The notes below the pieces were generated by a model. The model was not told the DNA's origin. It did no database searches and saw only the letters and a list, made by a program, of their open reading frames with translations. A stretch of 64,000 nt of DNA from Novosphingobium sp. Gsoil 351 (GTDB lineage: Bacteria; Pseudomonadota; Alphaproteobacteria; Sphingomonadales; Sphingomonadaceae). The stretch covers positions 828,501-892,500 of the forward strand of contig NZ_CP046120.1 of NCBI RefSeq assembly GCF_009707465.1, given 5' to 3'. This document shows, piece after piece, positions 8,842-17,173 of the stretch. How positions within the stretch are numbered: position 1 is the stretch's first letter; each line of letters starts with the position of its first letter. The position numbers were made by a program, and so were the translations under genes.

Positions 8842-9273
8842 GTGCGCAAGCTGTTCGCCATCGCAGCCATCGCGACCGTGTTGGCGGCGCAGCCCGCGTG
8901 GGCCGAAATCGGCCGGATCAAGAGCCACGTCGGCCCGGTCTCGATTCAGCGCGGCGGAAGCATGATCGCGGCCAGACCGGGGCTGGCTCTCGAACAGGGC
9001 GATGTGGTGCTCACCGGCAAGACGGGGCGGGTCGGGATTTCGTTTCTCGACAACACCCGGATGGCTCTGGGCCCGAACAGCAAGATCACCCTGACTGAAT
9101 TCGCCTACGACCGCACCCGCCAGACGGGTACCTTCCTGACCAACGTCAACCGCGGGTCGCTCGGCGTGGTCTCAGGCAACATCGCCAAATCCAAGCGCGA
9201 TGCGATGCGGGTGCGCACGCCGACTTCGATGCTGGGCGTGCGCGGCACGAAGTTCGTGGTCGAGGTCAAGTGA
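8842..9273 (+). CDS. Secreted FecR-domain protein
   Basis: 143 residues from a GTG with GGGGAAG 4-5 bases upstream. The signal peptide MRKLFAIAAIATVLAAQPAWA is followed by a FecR domain (about residues 30-140: VGPVSIQRGG, ALEQGDVVLTGKTGRVGISF, NTRMALGPNSKITL, VRTPTSMLGVRGTKFVVEV). There is no membrane anchor or anti-sigma segment, so this is a free periplasmic or surface FecR module rather than a FecR regulator. It overlaps the OmpA lipoprotein gene by 4 bases (GTGA). FecR modules are often paired with CHASE2 sensors (family knowledge), and one is encoded just downstream. Confidence 0.85.
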   Translation: MRKLFAIAAIATVLAAQPAWAEIGRIKSHVGPVSIQRGGSMIAARPGLALEQGDVVLTGKTGRVGISFLDNTRMALGPNSKITLTEFAYDRTRQTGTFLTNVNRGSLGVVSGNIAKSKRDAMRVRTPTSMLGVRGTKFVVEVK

Positions 9274-9851
9274 CGCGCGCGGCGCTGGCGCTCGCCGGAG
9301 TGCTACTCGCCGCCGGGTGCGCTACCGACAAGGTGACGCTCCTCGAGAACGAGGACGGCCACCCGACCGGCGCGGTCGCGGTGTTGGCGTCAGACGGGCG
9401 TGAATCCCTTATCGACCAGCCGCTGACCCAGGCCAAACTGCGCGATGGGCCGACCAAAGGCCGTGCAGTCAAGGCGCTCAAGCCCGCCTACGCGACGCTG
9501 CTGGCCGATCTGCCCCCCGCGGCCAAGGCCTTCGTCATCACCTTTCCGCCCGATCAATCAGCGATTCCCGTCGAACAGCGCGGCATTCTCGAGGCCATCC
9601 GCAACGAGCTTTCGGTCCGGCCCGGCGCGCAGATCGAGGTTGCGGGGTTCACCGATTCGACGGGCGACGACGCGCTGAACGACGACATTTCCAAGAAGCG
9701 AGCCGAAGCGGTGGCCCAGGAACTGCGCGGGTTCGGCTTCAGCGTCGATGCCGGCGACGCGGTTGGCCGGGGCGAGGACGAAGCGAAGAAGCAGTTGGGC
9801 GACGGTGTGGCCAGCGAGGCATTCCGCCGGGTGGAGATAATCGTCCGGTAG
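9270..9851 (+). CDS. OmpA-family lipoprotein
   Basis: 193 residues from a GTG overlapping the upstream TGA. The N-terminus MTRAALALAGVLLAAGCATD holds a lipobox (LAAGC), so the mature protein should be lipid-anchored. The C-terminal half is a peptidoglycan-binding OmpA domain: FVITFPPDQSAIPVEQ, IEVAGFTDSTGDDALNDDIS, KKRAEAVAQELRGFG, AFRRVEIIVR. Coupled to the FecR gene; together they may form an envelope sensor complex with the CHASE2 phosphatase (inference). Confidence 0.87.
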   Translation: MTRAALALAGVLLAAGCATDKVTLLENEDGHPTGAVAVLASDGRESLIDQPLTQAKLRDGPTKGRAVKALKPAYATLLADLPPAAKAFVITFPPDQSAIPVEQRGILEAIRNELSVRPGAQIEVAGFTDSTGDDALNDDISKKRAEAVAQELRGFGFSVDAGDAVGRGEDEAKKQLGDGVASEAFRRVEIIVR

Positions 9852-9895
9852 GGCCTACCCAACCCTCGACACCGTTTGTCCTGAGCATAGGCGCC

Positions 9896-11983
9896 CTATT
9901 CCCCGCGATACTGGATCACCAGAATCGTAAGGTCGTCGCTCGGTTCGGTCTCGCCTTCGAAGCCGCGAATGCGGTCGGCGAGGTCTTCCGCGCGTTCGGT
10001 AGCGGCCATCTCGCCCTCGCCGCGCAGCGCCGCGATCACCCCTTCGAGACCGAGCAAGGCCTGCGATGCATCCTGCGCCTCGGTCGCGCCGTCGGTGATC
10101 AGCACCAGGGTGTCGCCCGTCGCCAGCCGGGCGCGCTCCTCGGGATAGGGAAAATCGACCACGCAGAACGGCGGGCCGCCGCGCAGCGGCAGCGTCTCGA
10201 CCACCCCGTCGGCGCGCACCACCAGTGGGTTTTCGTGGCCCGCGTTGACGAGGGCAACCTCGCCGCTCGCGCAATCGAGCACACCGACAAGCATCGTCAC
10301 GCCCATCTCGTCGTCGGCCTCGGCCATCAGATCGCGATTGAGCGCGGCGACCGCCTCGCCCAAGTCCGCACCCATATCGTCGCCGACGCTGCGGCTCAGC
10401 ACGCTTTTGCTGAGCGCTTTGGACAGCGCCATGTAGAGCGCGGCGGGCACGCCTTTGCCGGTAACGTCGCCGACGATGAACAGCAGCCGGTCGGGGCCGA
10501 GCATTAACGCATCGTAGAAGTCGCCGCCGACGGATTTCGCCGGGCGCAGCACCGCGCCGATCTGGGCCCGCGGATCGAGCGCGGTCAGGCTGGCGGCGTT
10601 GGGGACCATGCCGAGCTGGATACGCCGCGCGGCCTTGAGCTCGCCCTCTTGCTCGGCGGCGGACACGCGCTGCTCGGTCAGCGCGGCGGCGAGCCGGGTA
10701 CGTTCGGCGCGCGCGAGCATGAACAGCGTGATCCCCATCGCAATCGCGGCGGTCACCCCGACCAGCGTCGGGCGCAGCGGATCGAACAACAGGTTCGCAC
10801 GATCGAACGCAACGAACGAGCCCGCCCACAGCGCCGCGGCGATCGCCCCGCCCAGTGCCAGCAGCCAATAGCGGCGGGTGCCCCCGGCGAACAGCGCCAG
10901 CGTCACCAGCAGCAGCGCCGCCGTCCATTCGGCCCAGCCGATCCACGGCGGACGCGAGAGCCAGCCGCCACCCAGGATCGCATCGACCGCCTGGGCCTGG
11001 ACCAGCACCCCGAAAATCTCGGTCTCGAGCGGGGTCGCGACGATGTCGGCGGTGCCCTCGGCGCCCAGCCCGACCAGCACGACCTTTCCCGCGAATGCAT
11101 CCGGCGCGACCTTGCCGCCGATGACTTCCGCCGCGGAAAAGGCCGCCGAGTCGGGCAACCGGCCCATGCGGAATGCCAGCCGTCCCGCCGAATCCGCCTC
11201 GAGCGTGCGCTTGCCGAGCTTGAGGCGCGAACCCTCCCACGCCAGATCCGGCGCATCCAGTCCGATCCGCGCGAGCTCGATCGCGAACCCCGGCATCGCC
11301 TGCCTGCCCGCCAGGATCGTCAACGGCACGTGGCGAACATTGCCGTCCTCGTCGGGTGGCCCGTTGACCAGGGCGTGGCCCAGGGCGACACCGTCGATCT
11401 CGGGCAGGCTCGCCACCACTTGGGGATAGCGTGCGACGTTCGGCGGCGGCGTGCCGCGGATCGGTGGATCGACCAGCAGCCCGGCGGGGTCGAGCCCGTC
11501 GTGATCGGTCCCGACCCGCGCCAGCACCACCGGCGCATTCCCGAACACTTGCGCGAGCAGGCTGTCCATCGTCGGCAGGGCTTTCAGGCGCCCGGCCGTC
11601 GCGGCGTCGAGCTCGGGATAGAGCCCGGCGAAGTTGCCCGGGTTGAGCGCGTCAGGCTCTGCGAACACCACATCGAAGCCGATCGCCTTGGGCTGCTGCT
11701 TGGCGATCTCCTCGGTCAACCGGGCCATATAGTAGCGCGGCCACGGCCACGGCCCGACCGCATCGAGGCTGAGCGAATCGATCAGGACTACGGCCACTTT
11801 GTCCGGCGCGATCGTGCGGGGCGCCGCGCGCTGCCATTCGTCGAACAGCGTGCGGCGGCCCCATTCGCCCACCGCCAGGCTCAGCAGCGCGCCGATCAGC
11901 CCGCCCAGCAAGACCGCCCAGCCGACGATTTGCCGGGCGGCGTCAGATGCTTTGGCGTCAGATTTCGATGACGAGGCCATCAT
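9896..11983 (-). CDS. CHASE2-sensor SpoIIE/PP2C phosphatase
   Basis: 695 residues. A first membrane helix (about 20-40) is followed by a periplasmic CHASE2 domain (about 45-335; FDEWQRAAPRTIAPDKVAVV, WPWPRYYMARL, KAIGFDVVFAEPD), three further helices (about 350-425), a short linker and a SpoIIE-type PP2C domain (about 455-695) with GGDFYDALML, VGDVTGKGVPAALYMA and the closing DDLTILVI. Such enzymes dephosphorylate STAS antagonists in response to an extracellular cue. Its start overlaps the end of the upstream hydrolase gene by 26 bases, and the STAS gene lies just before that, so substrate and phosphatase are probably co-transcribed. Confidence 0.92.
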   Translation of the reverse strand: MMASSSKSDAKASDAARQIVGWAVLLGGLIGALLSLAVGEWGRRTLFDEWQRAAPRTIAPDKVAVVLIDSLSLDAVGPWPWPRYYMARLTEEIAKQQPKAIGFDVVFAEPDALNPGNFAGLYPELDAATAGRLKALPTMDSLLAQVFGNAPVVLARVGTDHDGLDPAGLLVDPPIRGTPPPNVARYPQVVASLPEIDGVALGHALVNGPPDEDGNVRHVPLTILAGRQAMPGFAIELARIGLDAPDLAWEGSRLKLGKRTLEADSAGRLAFRMGRLPDSAAFSAAEVIGGKVAPDAFAGKVVLVGLGAEGTADIVATPLETEIFGVLVQAQAVDAILGGGWLSRPPWIGWAEWTAALLLVTLALFAGGTRRYWLLALGGAIAAALWAGSFVAFDRANLLFDPLRPTLVGVTAAIAMGITLFMLARAERTRLAAALTEQRVSAAEQEGELKAARRIQLGMVPNAASLTALDPRAQIGAVLRPAKSVGGDFYDALMLGPDRLLFIVGDVTGKGVPAALYMALSKALSKSVLSRSVGDDMGADLGEAVAALNRDLMAEADDEMGVTMLVGVLDCASGEVALVNAGHENPLVVRADGVVETLPLRGGPPFCVVDFPYPEERARLATGDTLVLITDGATEAQDASQALLGLEGVIAALRGEGEMAATERAEDLADRIRGFEGETEPSDDLTILVIQYRGE

Positions 11984-12923
11984 AGGCGCACAACACCTCC
12001 AGCGGCGCCGCGCCCCGGGTCAATTCCTCATAGCGGATGCTCTCGCGGTGCATGCGCTGGATGTCGGTGTCGCTGTAGGTCGGCTCATGGTGAAAAAGTG
12101 CGAGCCGTTTCGCGCCCGCCTCGTGGCACAAATCGACCGCGACGATGTTCGAGGAATGACCCCAGTCTTCCTTCATCGAGACGCTGTCGGCCAAGCTGTA
12201 CATCGTGTCACAGACCACCAGATCGGCGTTCCCGAAGAATTCCACGACGTCGGCCTCACCCTCCATTTGGTCGATCTTGTGCTCGCTGTCGGTAGAGAAG
12301 ATCGCGACCTTGCCCGCCGCATCCTCGAAACGGAACCCGTAACTGAGGTGCGAATGGTGCTGCTCGATCAGCGAGACCGAGACCGCGCCGATCTGATAGT
12401 CCCGCCCCGTCTCCAGCGTGCGGAACTCGATGTCGCCCTTCAGCCAGTCGAACGGCACAGGGAACGATATTTCCTCCTGCTGGCGGCGCAGCGCGGTTTC
12501 GGCGTCGCTATGCCCGGCGTGGATCACAATCTTCGATCCCGGGACAAAAGCGGGGACGAAGAACGGGAACCCCATGATGTGGTCCCAGTGGAGATGCGAC
12601 AAGAAAAAATGCCATTCGCGCGGGTGGGATTCGGTGGCGCAGCGGCGCAGCGAATCGAGTCCGAATTCGCGCAGGCCCGAGCCCATGTCGCAGACGATGA
12701 ACGCGCCCTCGCCGACTTCGATCTCGACGCAGCTGGTCGCCCCGCCATAGGAATGCGCGGCGGCGAAATCGAGTTCGGTCTCCAGGAAGCTGCGCGCCTC
12801 GGCCGCGTCGGCGAAGCGGCGCCCATCGGCGGCGACCAGCGCGGCGGCGATCTTGTCGCGCACCGTTGCCGCCTTCGCAGCCACCGGCAGCGAGCCGCGC
12901 GTGCCCCAGAACCGAACCTGCAT
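11958..12923 (-). CDS. Metallo-beta-lactamase-fold hydrolase
   Basis: 321 residues. The N-terminus MQVRFWGTRGSLPV and the metal motif H110-L-H112-W-D114-H115, with later candidate ligands in FSTDSEHK (Asp) and LFHHEP (His), place it among cyclic-nucleotide phosphodiesterase/RNase Z-like MBL enzymes. It is the middle gene of a STAS-MBL-phosphatase operon (15-bp gap before it, 26-base overlap after it). The phosphodiesterase-like fold hints at a nucleotide second messenger in this pathway, but the substrate is not visible in the sequence. Confidence 0.8.
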   Translation of the reverse strand: MQVRFWGTRGSLPVAAKAATVRDKIAAALVAADGRRFADAAEARSFLETELDFAAAHSYGGATSCVEIEVGEGAFIVCDMGSGLREFGLDSLRRCATESHPREWHFFLSHLHWDHIMGFPFFVPAFVPGSKIVIHAGHSDAETALRRQQEEISFPVPFDWLKGDIEFRTLETGRDYQIGAVSVSLIEQHHSHLSYGFRFEDAAGKVAIFSTDSEHKIDQMEGEADVVEFFGNADLVVCDTMYSLADSVSMKEDWGHSSNIVAVDLCHEAGAKRLALFHHEPTYSDTDIQRMHRESIRYEELTRGAAPLEVLCAYDGLVIEI

Positions 12924-12938
12924 CGCCTCTCCTCGCGC

Positions 12939-13283
12939 TTAAGCGGACAGCGCCTCGTCGATGGTGGCGGCCACCTTGAAAATCATGTCGTAGCGGCTGA
13001 TCGCAAGAATTTCGCGCATCGTCTCGTTGGGCCTGGCGAGCAGCAGGGTCGATCCGGCCCGCGTCCCCTCGCGCTGCGCCAGGGTCAGCGCGCGAAGCCC
13101 GCGCGACGACATGTAGGCGATGCCGGAAAGATCGAGCACCAGCTTACCCCGCGCCGCCCCGGCTTCGGCGATCAACAGTTCAGTGAACTCGGTCGCGGTC
13201 GCTTCATCGACGCGCCCCGCTGGCGTCACAATGCGCGCGCCATCGCGATCCTCGATCTGCCAATCCAGCGTGCCCCCGCTCAT
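12939..13283 (-). CDS. STAS-domain anti-sigma factor antagonist
   Basis: 114 residues of a single STAS domain. The phosphorylation-site loop reads DLSGIAYMSSRGLRAL, with Ser60 at the position of the serine phosphorylated in SpoIIAA/RsbV; Ser59 replaces the usual Asp before it. It heads the operon with the hydrolase and the SpoIIE phosphatase. The predicted kinase partner is the HATPase at 8379-8816. No sigma factor is found in the window. Confidence 0.88.
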   Translation of the reverse strand: MSGGTLDWQIEDRDGARIVTPAGRVDEATATEFTELLIAEAGAARGKLVLDLSGIAYMSSRGLRALTLAQREGTRAGSTLLLARPNETMREILAISRYDMIFKVAATIDEALSA

Positions 13284-13400
13284 CCACGTTGGTTACCGTC
13301 TGCGAACGGCGTTGCCTAGCCATCACGTGACCGAGCGCGCCGTGCTTCCCATCCTCCCGAATTGCTGGACCGGCGGAGCAAAGTCGGCGAGGACGAGAGC

Positions 13401-14030
13401 GTGAGAATCTGGGATATTTCGCAAACGCTGCGCCCGGACATGCCGATGTGGCCAGGCGAGCCCGCGCTGGCGCTGTGCCGCAACGCCGAAATCGGCGCGC
13501 AATGCCCGGTCAACGTCGGCGCGCTCGATGTGCCGCTTCATGCCGGAACCCATGCCGATGCGCCGTTCCACTACGATCCGCACGGAGCGGCGAGCGCCGA
13601 GTGCGACCTCGACGTCTATGTCGGCCGCTGCGTCGTGGTAGATGTCCGCCAGGCCGTCGATCGGGTCGAGGCAGGCGATGTCGCCTGGGAGAGCTTGCAA
13701 GGCATCGAGCGCGTGCTGTTTCGCACGTACGCCCGCTTCCCCGCCGACCATTGGGATTCGAACTTCACCGCCATCGCCCCCACGGTGATCGCGCGGCTGC
13801 GCGAAAGTGGGGTGCGGCTGGTCGGCACCGATGCCGCCTCGCTCGACCCCGAACAATCCAAGACCATGGACGCGCATCGCGAAATCTTGGCCGGCGACAT
13901 GCGCATCCTCGAAGGACTGGTCCTCGACGAGGTGCCGCCGGGCGAATATGAGCTGATCGCGCTGCCGCTGAAGATCGCGGAAGCCGATGCCAGCCCAGTC
14001 CGCGCGATCCTGCGGGAGATCGCCGGATGA
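13401..14030 (+). CDS. kynB: Kynurenine formamidase
   Basis: 209 residues from a GTG with GAGGA upstream (the open frame reaches further up without a better start). It hydrolyses N-formylkynurenine to kynurenine and formate. The metal motif HAGTHADAPFHY is the cyclase/KynB signature, and ISQTLRPDMPMWPGEP, FRTYARF and GTDAASLDPEQS follow family spacing. Its TGA overlaps the ATG of kynU (ATGA), giving a two-gene tryptophan catabolic operon. The dioxygenase gene kynA is not in the window. Confidence 0.93.
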   Translation: MRIWDISQTLRPDMPMWPGEPALALCRNAEIGAQCPVNVGALDVPLHAGTHADAPFHYDPHGAASAECDLDVYVGRCVVVDVRQAVDRVEAGDVAWESLQGIERVLFRTYARFPADHWDSNFTAIAPTVIARLRESGVRLVGTDAASLDPEQSKTMDAHREILAGDMRILEGLVLDEVPPGEYELIALPLKIAEADASPVRAILREIAG

Positions 14031-15262
14031 CCGTGGGCTTTACCGACATCGCCGCGCTTGATGCGAGCGATCCGCTGCGCGGCTTTCGCGACGAATTCCA
14101 GCTGCGCGAAGGGCTGATCTATCTTGATGGCAACTCGCTTGGCGCCGCCCCGCGCGCGACCGCGGCGCGCATTGCCGAAGTCGTGGCCAATCAATGGGGC
14201 GAAGGGCTGATAACCTCTTGGCTCGGCGCCGAATGGTCGACCGCGCCGCAACGGATCGGCGACAAGATCGCGTCGCTGCTGGGCGCAAAGCCGGGCGAGA
14301 TCGTCGCGGCGGATTCAACCTCGGTCAACATCTTCAAGGCGCTAACCGCCGCGATCTCGCTGCGGCCGCAGCGTTCGACGATCCTTTCCGAAGCCACCAA
14401 TTTCCCGACCGACGTTTACATGATGCAGGGGATTGAAGCGTTCGTCGGTGGCCGGTTGCGCGCGGTTACGGTCGATCCCGGCGCGGTCCTCGAGCGCCTC
14501 GACAACGATGTCGCAGTGCTGCTGCTGACCCAGGTCCACTACAAGTCCGGCCTCGTGCGCGACATGGCCGAAGTGACTCGCCGTGCCCACGCCAAAGGCA
14601 TTCCGGTGGTCTGGGACCTCAGCTACAGCGCCGGTGCCATCCCCGTGGATCTCAACGGCGCCAATGTCGATTTCGCGGTCGGCTGCGGCTACAAGTTCCT
14701 CAACGGCGGCCCCGGCGCGCCGGCCTTCATCTTTGTCGCCGAACGTCACCAGGCGGCGACGCCCGTGCTGTCCGGCTGGTTCGGTCACTCCAGCCCGTTC
14801 GCGTTCGAGGAGGACTATCGCCCCGCCACCGGGATCGCGCGGTTCCTGTGCGGCACGCCGCAAGTGCTGGGCCTGGCCGCACTCGAATGCGGGCTCGACC
14901 TGATGGGCCGCGTTGACCTGGCCGAACTGCGCCGCAAGTCGCTCGCGCTTGGCGATCTGTTCATCGAGCGGATGGAGCTGCGCTGCGCTGGGTTCGGATT
15001 CGAGCTAATCAGCCAGCGCGACGCGGCGCTGCGCGGTAGCCAAGTCTCGTTCGCGCACCCGCACGGCTACGAAATAATCCAAGCGCTCAAGCAACGCGAT
15101 GTGATCGGCGATTTCCGCGCGCCCGACGTCCTGCGGTTCGGGTTGACCCCACTGTACTTGCGCTACGCCGACATCGTCGAAGCGGTCGAGCGGCTGCGCG
15201 ACATCTGCCAGACCCGCGCGTGCGACAGCCCCGATCACCGCCACCGCGCCGCGGTTACCTGA
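14027..15262 (+). CDS. kynU: Kynureninase
   Basis: 411 residues, usual length. This PLP enzyme cleaves kynurenine to anthranilate and alanine. Visible landmarks are YLDGNSLGAAPRAT near the N-terminus, ITSWLGAEWS, DSTSVNIFKAL, VVWDLSYSAGAIPVDL and the PLP-lysine stretch GCGYKFLNGGPGAPAF. It is coupled by a 4-base overlap to kynB. The released anthranilate could re-enter tryptophan synthesis through trpD, encoded 12 kb away in the same window. Confidence 0.95.
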   Translation: MTVGFTDIAALDASDPLRGFRDEFQLREGLIYLDGNSLGAAPRATAARIAEVVANQWGEGLITSWLGAEWSTAPQRIGDKIASLLGAKPGEIVAADSTSVNIFKALTAAISLRPQRSTILSEATNFPTDVYMMQGIEAFVGGRLRAVTVDPGAVLERLDNDVAVLLLTQVHYKSGLVRDMAEVTRRAHAKGIPVVWDLSYSAGAIPVDLNGANVDFAVGCGYKFLNGGPGAPAFIFVAERHQAATPVLSGWFGHSSPFAFEEDYRPATGIARFLCGTPQVLGLAALECGLDLMGRVDLAELRRKSLALGDLFIERMELRCAGFGFELISQRDAALRGSQVSFAHPHGYEIIQALKQRDVIGDFRAPDVLRFGLTPLYLRYADIVEAVERLRDICQTRACDSPDHRHRAAVT

Positions 15263-15278
15263 CCGCGGCACTAGTTTC

Positions 15279-15355
15279 TGGTGCGCCCGACGGGATTCGA
15301 ACCCATGGCCCCCAGATTAGGAATCTGATGCTCTATCCTGCTGAGCTACGGGCGC
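15279..15355 (-). tRNA. tRNA-Arg (anticodon CCU)
   Basis: On the minus strand all four stems pair: acceptor GCGCCCG with CGGGCGC, D stem GCTC/GAGC, anticodon stem TCAGA/TCTGG around loop TTCCTAA (anticodon CCT, reads AGG), T stem ATGGG/CCCGT around TTCGAAT. The discriminator A and CCA end are encoded. It is 77 nt including CCA, and sits between kynU and the DUF1178 gene. Confidence 0.96.
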
Positions 15356-15395
15356 GCGCCGCGTGCTTTAGGCGTGCTCGGTGGCCGGTGCAACG

Positions 15396-15896
15396 TCAGT
15401 TGATCTCGTCGGGCGGAGGACAGGGGATCAGCAGCGGGGCGACCATGATCCCCTCGTCGAGGAGGTCTTTGGCCTCCTCGCGCGTCGCCTGGCCGTGGAT
15501 CGTCGCCTTGTCGGCGTCGCCATAGTGCATCGCCCGCGAGGTGTCGGCGAACTTGTCGCCGACCCAGCGCGAGGTCTTAAGCGCCTCAGCCTGAATCTTC
15601 GCCAGGACGCGCATCGCGGCGACCACTTCGGGCGGGAACTTGGGCGAGGACAGCACCTCGGATGTCGCAGGAGTCTTGTCCACAACCGGCGAGCGGTCGG
15701 CCGCAAAGATCGCACCCGCCTGGTTGCCCTTGCGCGACAAATGCGGGGCCATCGGCGCCTTAGCGACGTCTGCAGAACCGCACACTGGACAAGCGACCAA
15801 CTCGCGGTCCTGCTGATCGGCAAAGTCCTCAGACGACTTGAACCAGCCCTCGAAGCGGTGCGAGTGGGCGGCGCATTCAAGGTCGAACACGATCAT
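15396..15896 (-). CDS. DUF1178 family protein
   Basis: 166 residues. It begins MIVFDLECAAHSHRFEGWFK and carries a putative zinc knuckle (CPVCGS near residue 37, with an earlier Cys at 8), the DUF1178 signature. Function unknown. It is the third gene of the grxC-nitrilase-DUF1178 cluster that recurs in alphaproteobacteria, separated from the nitrilase gene by 4 bases, so co-transcription is very likely. Confidence 0.9.
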   Translation of the reverse strand: MIVFDLECAAHSHRFEGWFKSSEDFADQQDRELVACPVCGSADVAKAPMAPHLSRKGNQAGAIFAADRSPVVDKTPATSEVLSSPKFPPEVVAAMRVLAKIQAEALKTSRWVGDKFADTSRAMHYGDADKATIHGQATREEAKDLLDEGIMVAPLLIPCPPPDEIN

Positions 15897-15900
15897 CGCC

Positions 15901-16725
15901 TTACGATCTAGAGATTTCGCGCCTGTTCGCAAGGCTGGGGAGTTGCGTGCGGACTTCGGTGGTGCGCGCCGGGTCGATAGTGGCGAAGCCGACGCCTGGT
16001 TCGCCGCCCAGGTCGAGCACCACCTCGCCCCACGGATCGACCACCAGGCTGTGACCATAGGTCTCGCGCCCGTCGGCATGGCGCCCGGTCTGCGCGGCGG
16101 CGACGACCCAGGCGCTGGCCTCGACCGCGCGGGCACGCTGTAGCAGGTGCCAGTGGGCCTCACCGGTGGGGACGGTAAACGCCGCGGGGATTGCGATGGC
16201 GTCACATCGCCGCCGCCCCAGCTCTTCGAACAACGCGGGAAAGCGGATGTCGTAGCAGACCGTAAGCCCCAGCGCACCGAGCGGTGTCGCTGCGGTGACC
16301 ACCGCGTCCCCCGGCGCATAGGCGTTTGATTCACGCCAGCTTTCGCCGCTCGCCAGATCGACGTCGAACATGTGGATCTTGTCGTAGCGCGCGGCGATGC
16401 CGCCATCGGGGCCGATCAGCAGCGAGCGGTTGGCCCAGCGGCCATCTTCTCGGGCCACCGCCAGCGAACCGAGCGCGATCCACAAGCTGTGGCGCGCGGC
16501 GGCATTGCGGGCTGCGGTGAGCACCGGGTTGGTCGCCTCGACGACGACATTCGGAGCGGCGCGCTGGCGATTCCGGTCGAGCAGGCCCGACATTTCGGGG
16601 GTGAAGATCATCGCCGCCCCCTCGCCCGCCGCGCGCTCGGCGGCCGCGACAATCGTAGCGGCGTTGTCCGCGGGATCGATCCCGGTGGTCATCTGGAGGA
16701 CGGCGATCTTGGTCGGCGAGATCAC
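15901..16725 (-). CDS. Nit-type carbon-nitrogen hydrolase
   Basis: 274 residues from a GTG that overlaps the grxC stop (GTGA). The nitrilase-superfamily catalytic triad is visible: Glu44 (FTPEMSG), Lys116 (RYDKIHMFD) and Cys157 (LTVCYDIRFP). The YDKIHMFDVDL stretch is typical of the Nit1/Nit2 branch, whose members hydrolyse deaminated glutathione; the glutaredoxin gene next door fits that. The exact substrate is inferred from the family, not shown. Confidence 0.9.
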   Translation of the reverse strand: MISPTKIAVLQMTTGIDPADNAATIVAAAERAAGEGAAMIFTPEMSGLLDRNRQRAAPNVVVEATNPVLTAARNAAARHSLWIALGSLAVAREDGRWANRSLLIGPDGGIAARYDKIHMFDVDLASGESWRESNAYAPGDAVVTAATPLGALGLTVCYDIRFPALFEELGRRRCDAIAIPAAFTVPTGEAHWHLLQRARAVEASAWVVAAAQTGRHADGRETYGHSLVVDPWGEVVLDLGGEPGVGFATIDPARTTEVRTQLPSLANRREISRS

Positions 16726-16997
16726 CGCCCCAGCAACATGTCCAGCTTGCCCGACTCATCCAGCGCGGCGAGATCGTCGGACCCGCCGACATGAACCCCC
16801 CCGATGAATATCTGCGGTACGGTCGTCCGGCCGTTGGCGCGAGACAGCATCGTCTGCTTGGCCGGCCCGCCCATGGTGACGTCGTACTCCCTGTAGGCCA
16901 CGCCTTTGGCGTCGAGCAGCGCCTTGGCGCGGTGGCAAAAACCGCACCAGGCCGAAGTGTAGATTTCGACGGTCGGATCCGACCCGGAATCGCTCAT
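16722..16997 (-). CDS. grxC: Glutaredoxin 3
   Basis: 91 residues from the ATG at 16997. The active site is Cys18-Gly-Phe-Cys21 (WCGFC) instead of the commoner CPYC. TVPQIFIGGVHVGGSDDLAALDESG carries the cis-Pro and the glutathione-binding GG-D pattern. It starts a three-gene operon with the Nit hydrolase and DUF1178 genes. An open frame extends about 50 codons further up but lacks coding features and would spoil the short Grx N-terminus. Confidence 0.93.
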   Translation of the reverse strand: MSDSGSDPTVEIYTSAWCGFCHRAKALLDAKGVAYREYDVTMGGPAKQTMLSRANGRTTVPQIFIGGVHVGGSDDLAALDESGKLDMLLGR

Positions 16998-17029
16998 CTC
17001 GTCACTTTCGTAACTATGCAAAAAAGCCT

Positions 17030-17059
17030 CTTGAAACCGCGGCGGGCTATCACACATCA
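17030..17059 (+). promoter_or_regulatory. Candidate heat-shock (RpoH) promoter of hsp20
   Basis: CTTGAAA at 17030-17036 matches the sigma-32 -35 consensus exactly. After 16 bases, CACATCA (17053-17059) resembles the CCCATNT -10 element. It lies about 115 bases before the hsp20 ATG, leaving a leader long enough for the structured element described next. Confidence 0.55.
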
Positions 17060-17141
17060 TTCTGCGTGTCATGCGCCGCACCGCGGGCGTGACCGCCAAG
17101 CCCCGCCGGGGGTGCCGGGAATCCGGGCTTTCGGCGTTATT

Positions 17142-17171
17142 TGCAGCATTGCTCAAACAGAGGATATTGCG
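17142..17171 (+). promoter_or_regulatory. ROSE-like RNA thermometer hairpin over the hsp20 ribosome site
   Basis: The leader folds as TGCAG(C)ATT(G)CTC / AAACA loop / GAG GAT(A)TTGCG, closing just before the ATG at 17174. The ribosome site AGAGGA (17159-17164) is buried in the 3' arm and faces TTGCT (17149-17153). U-[U/C]-GCU opposite the ribosome site with a bulged G is the known signature of ROSE thermometers, which control small heat-shock genes in alphaproteobacteria. Pairing was worked out by hand. Confidence 0.68.
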
Positions 17172-17173
17172 TC

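Noticed and set aside
11958..12923. MBL-fold gene as a beta-lactamase linked to the BlaI system
   Set aside because: The HLHWDH context and N-terminus match phosphodiesterase/RNase Z-like enzymes, there is no signal peptide, and it is 18 kb from blaI in a STAS/phosphatase operon.
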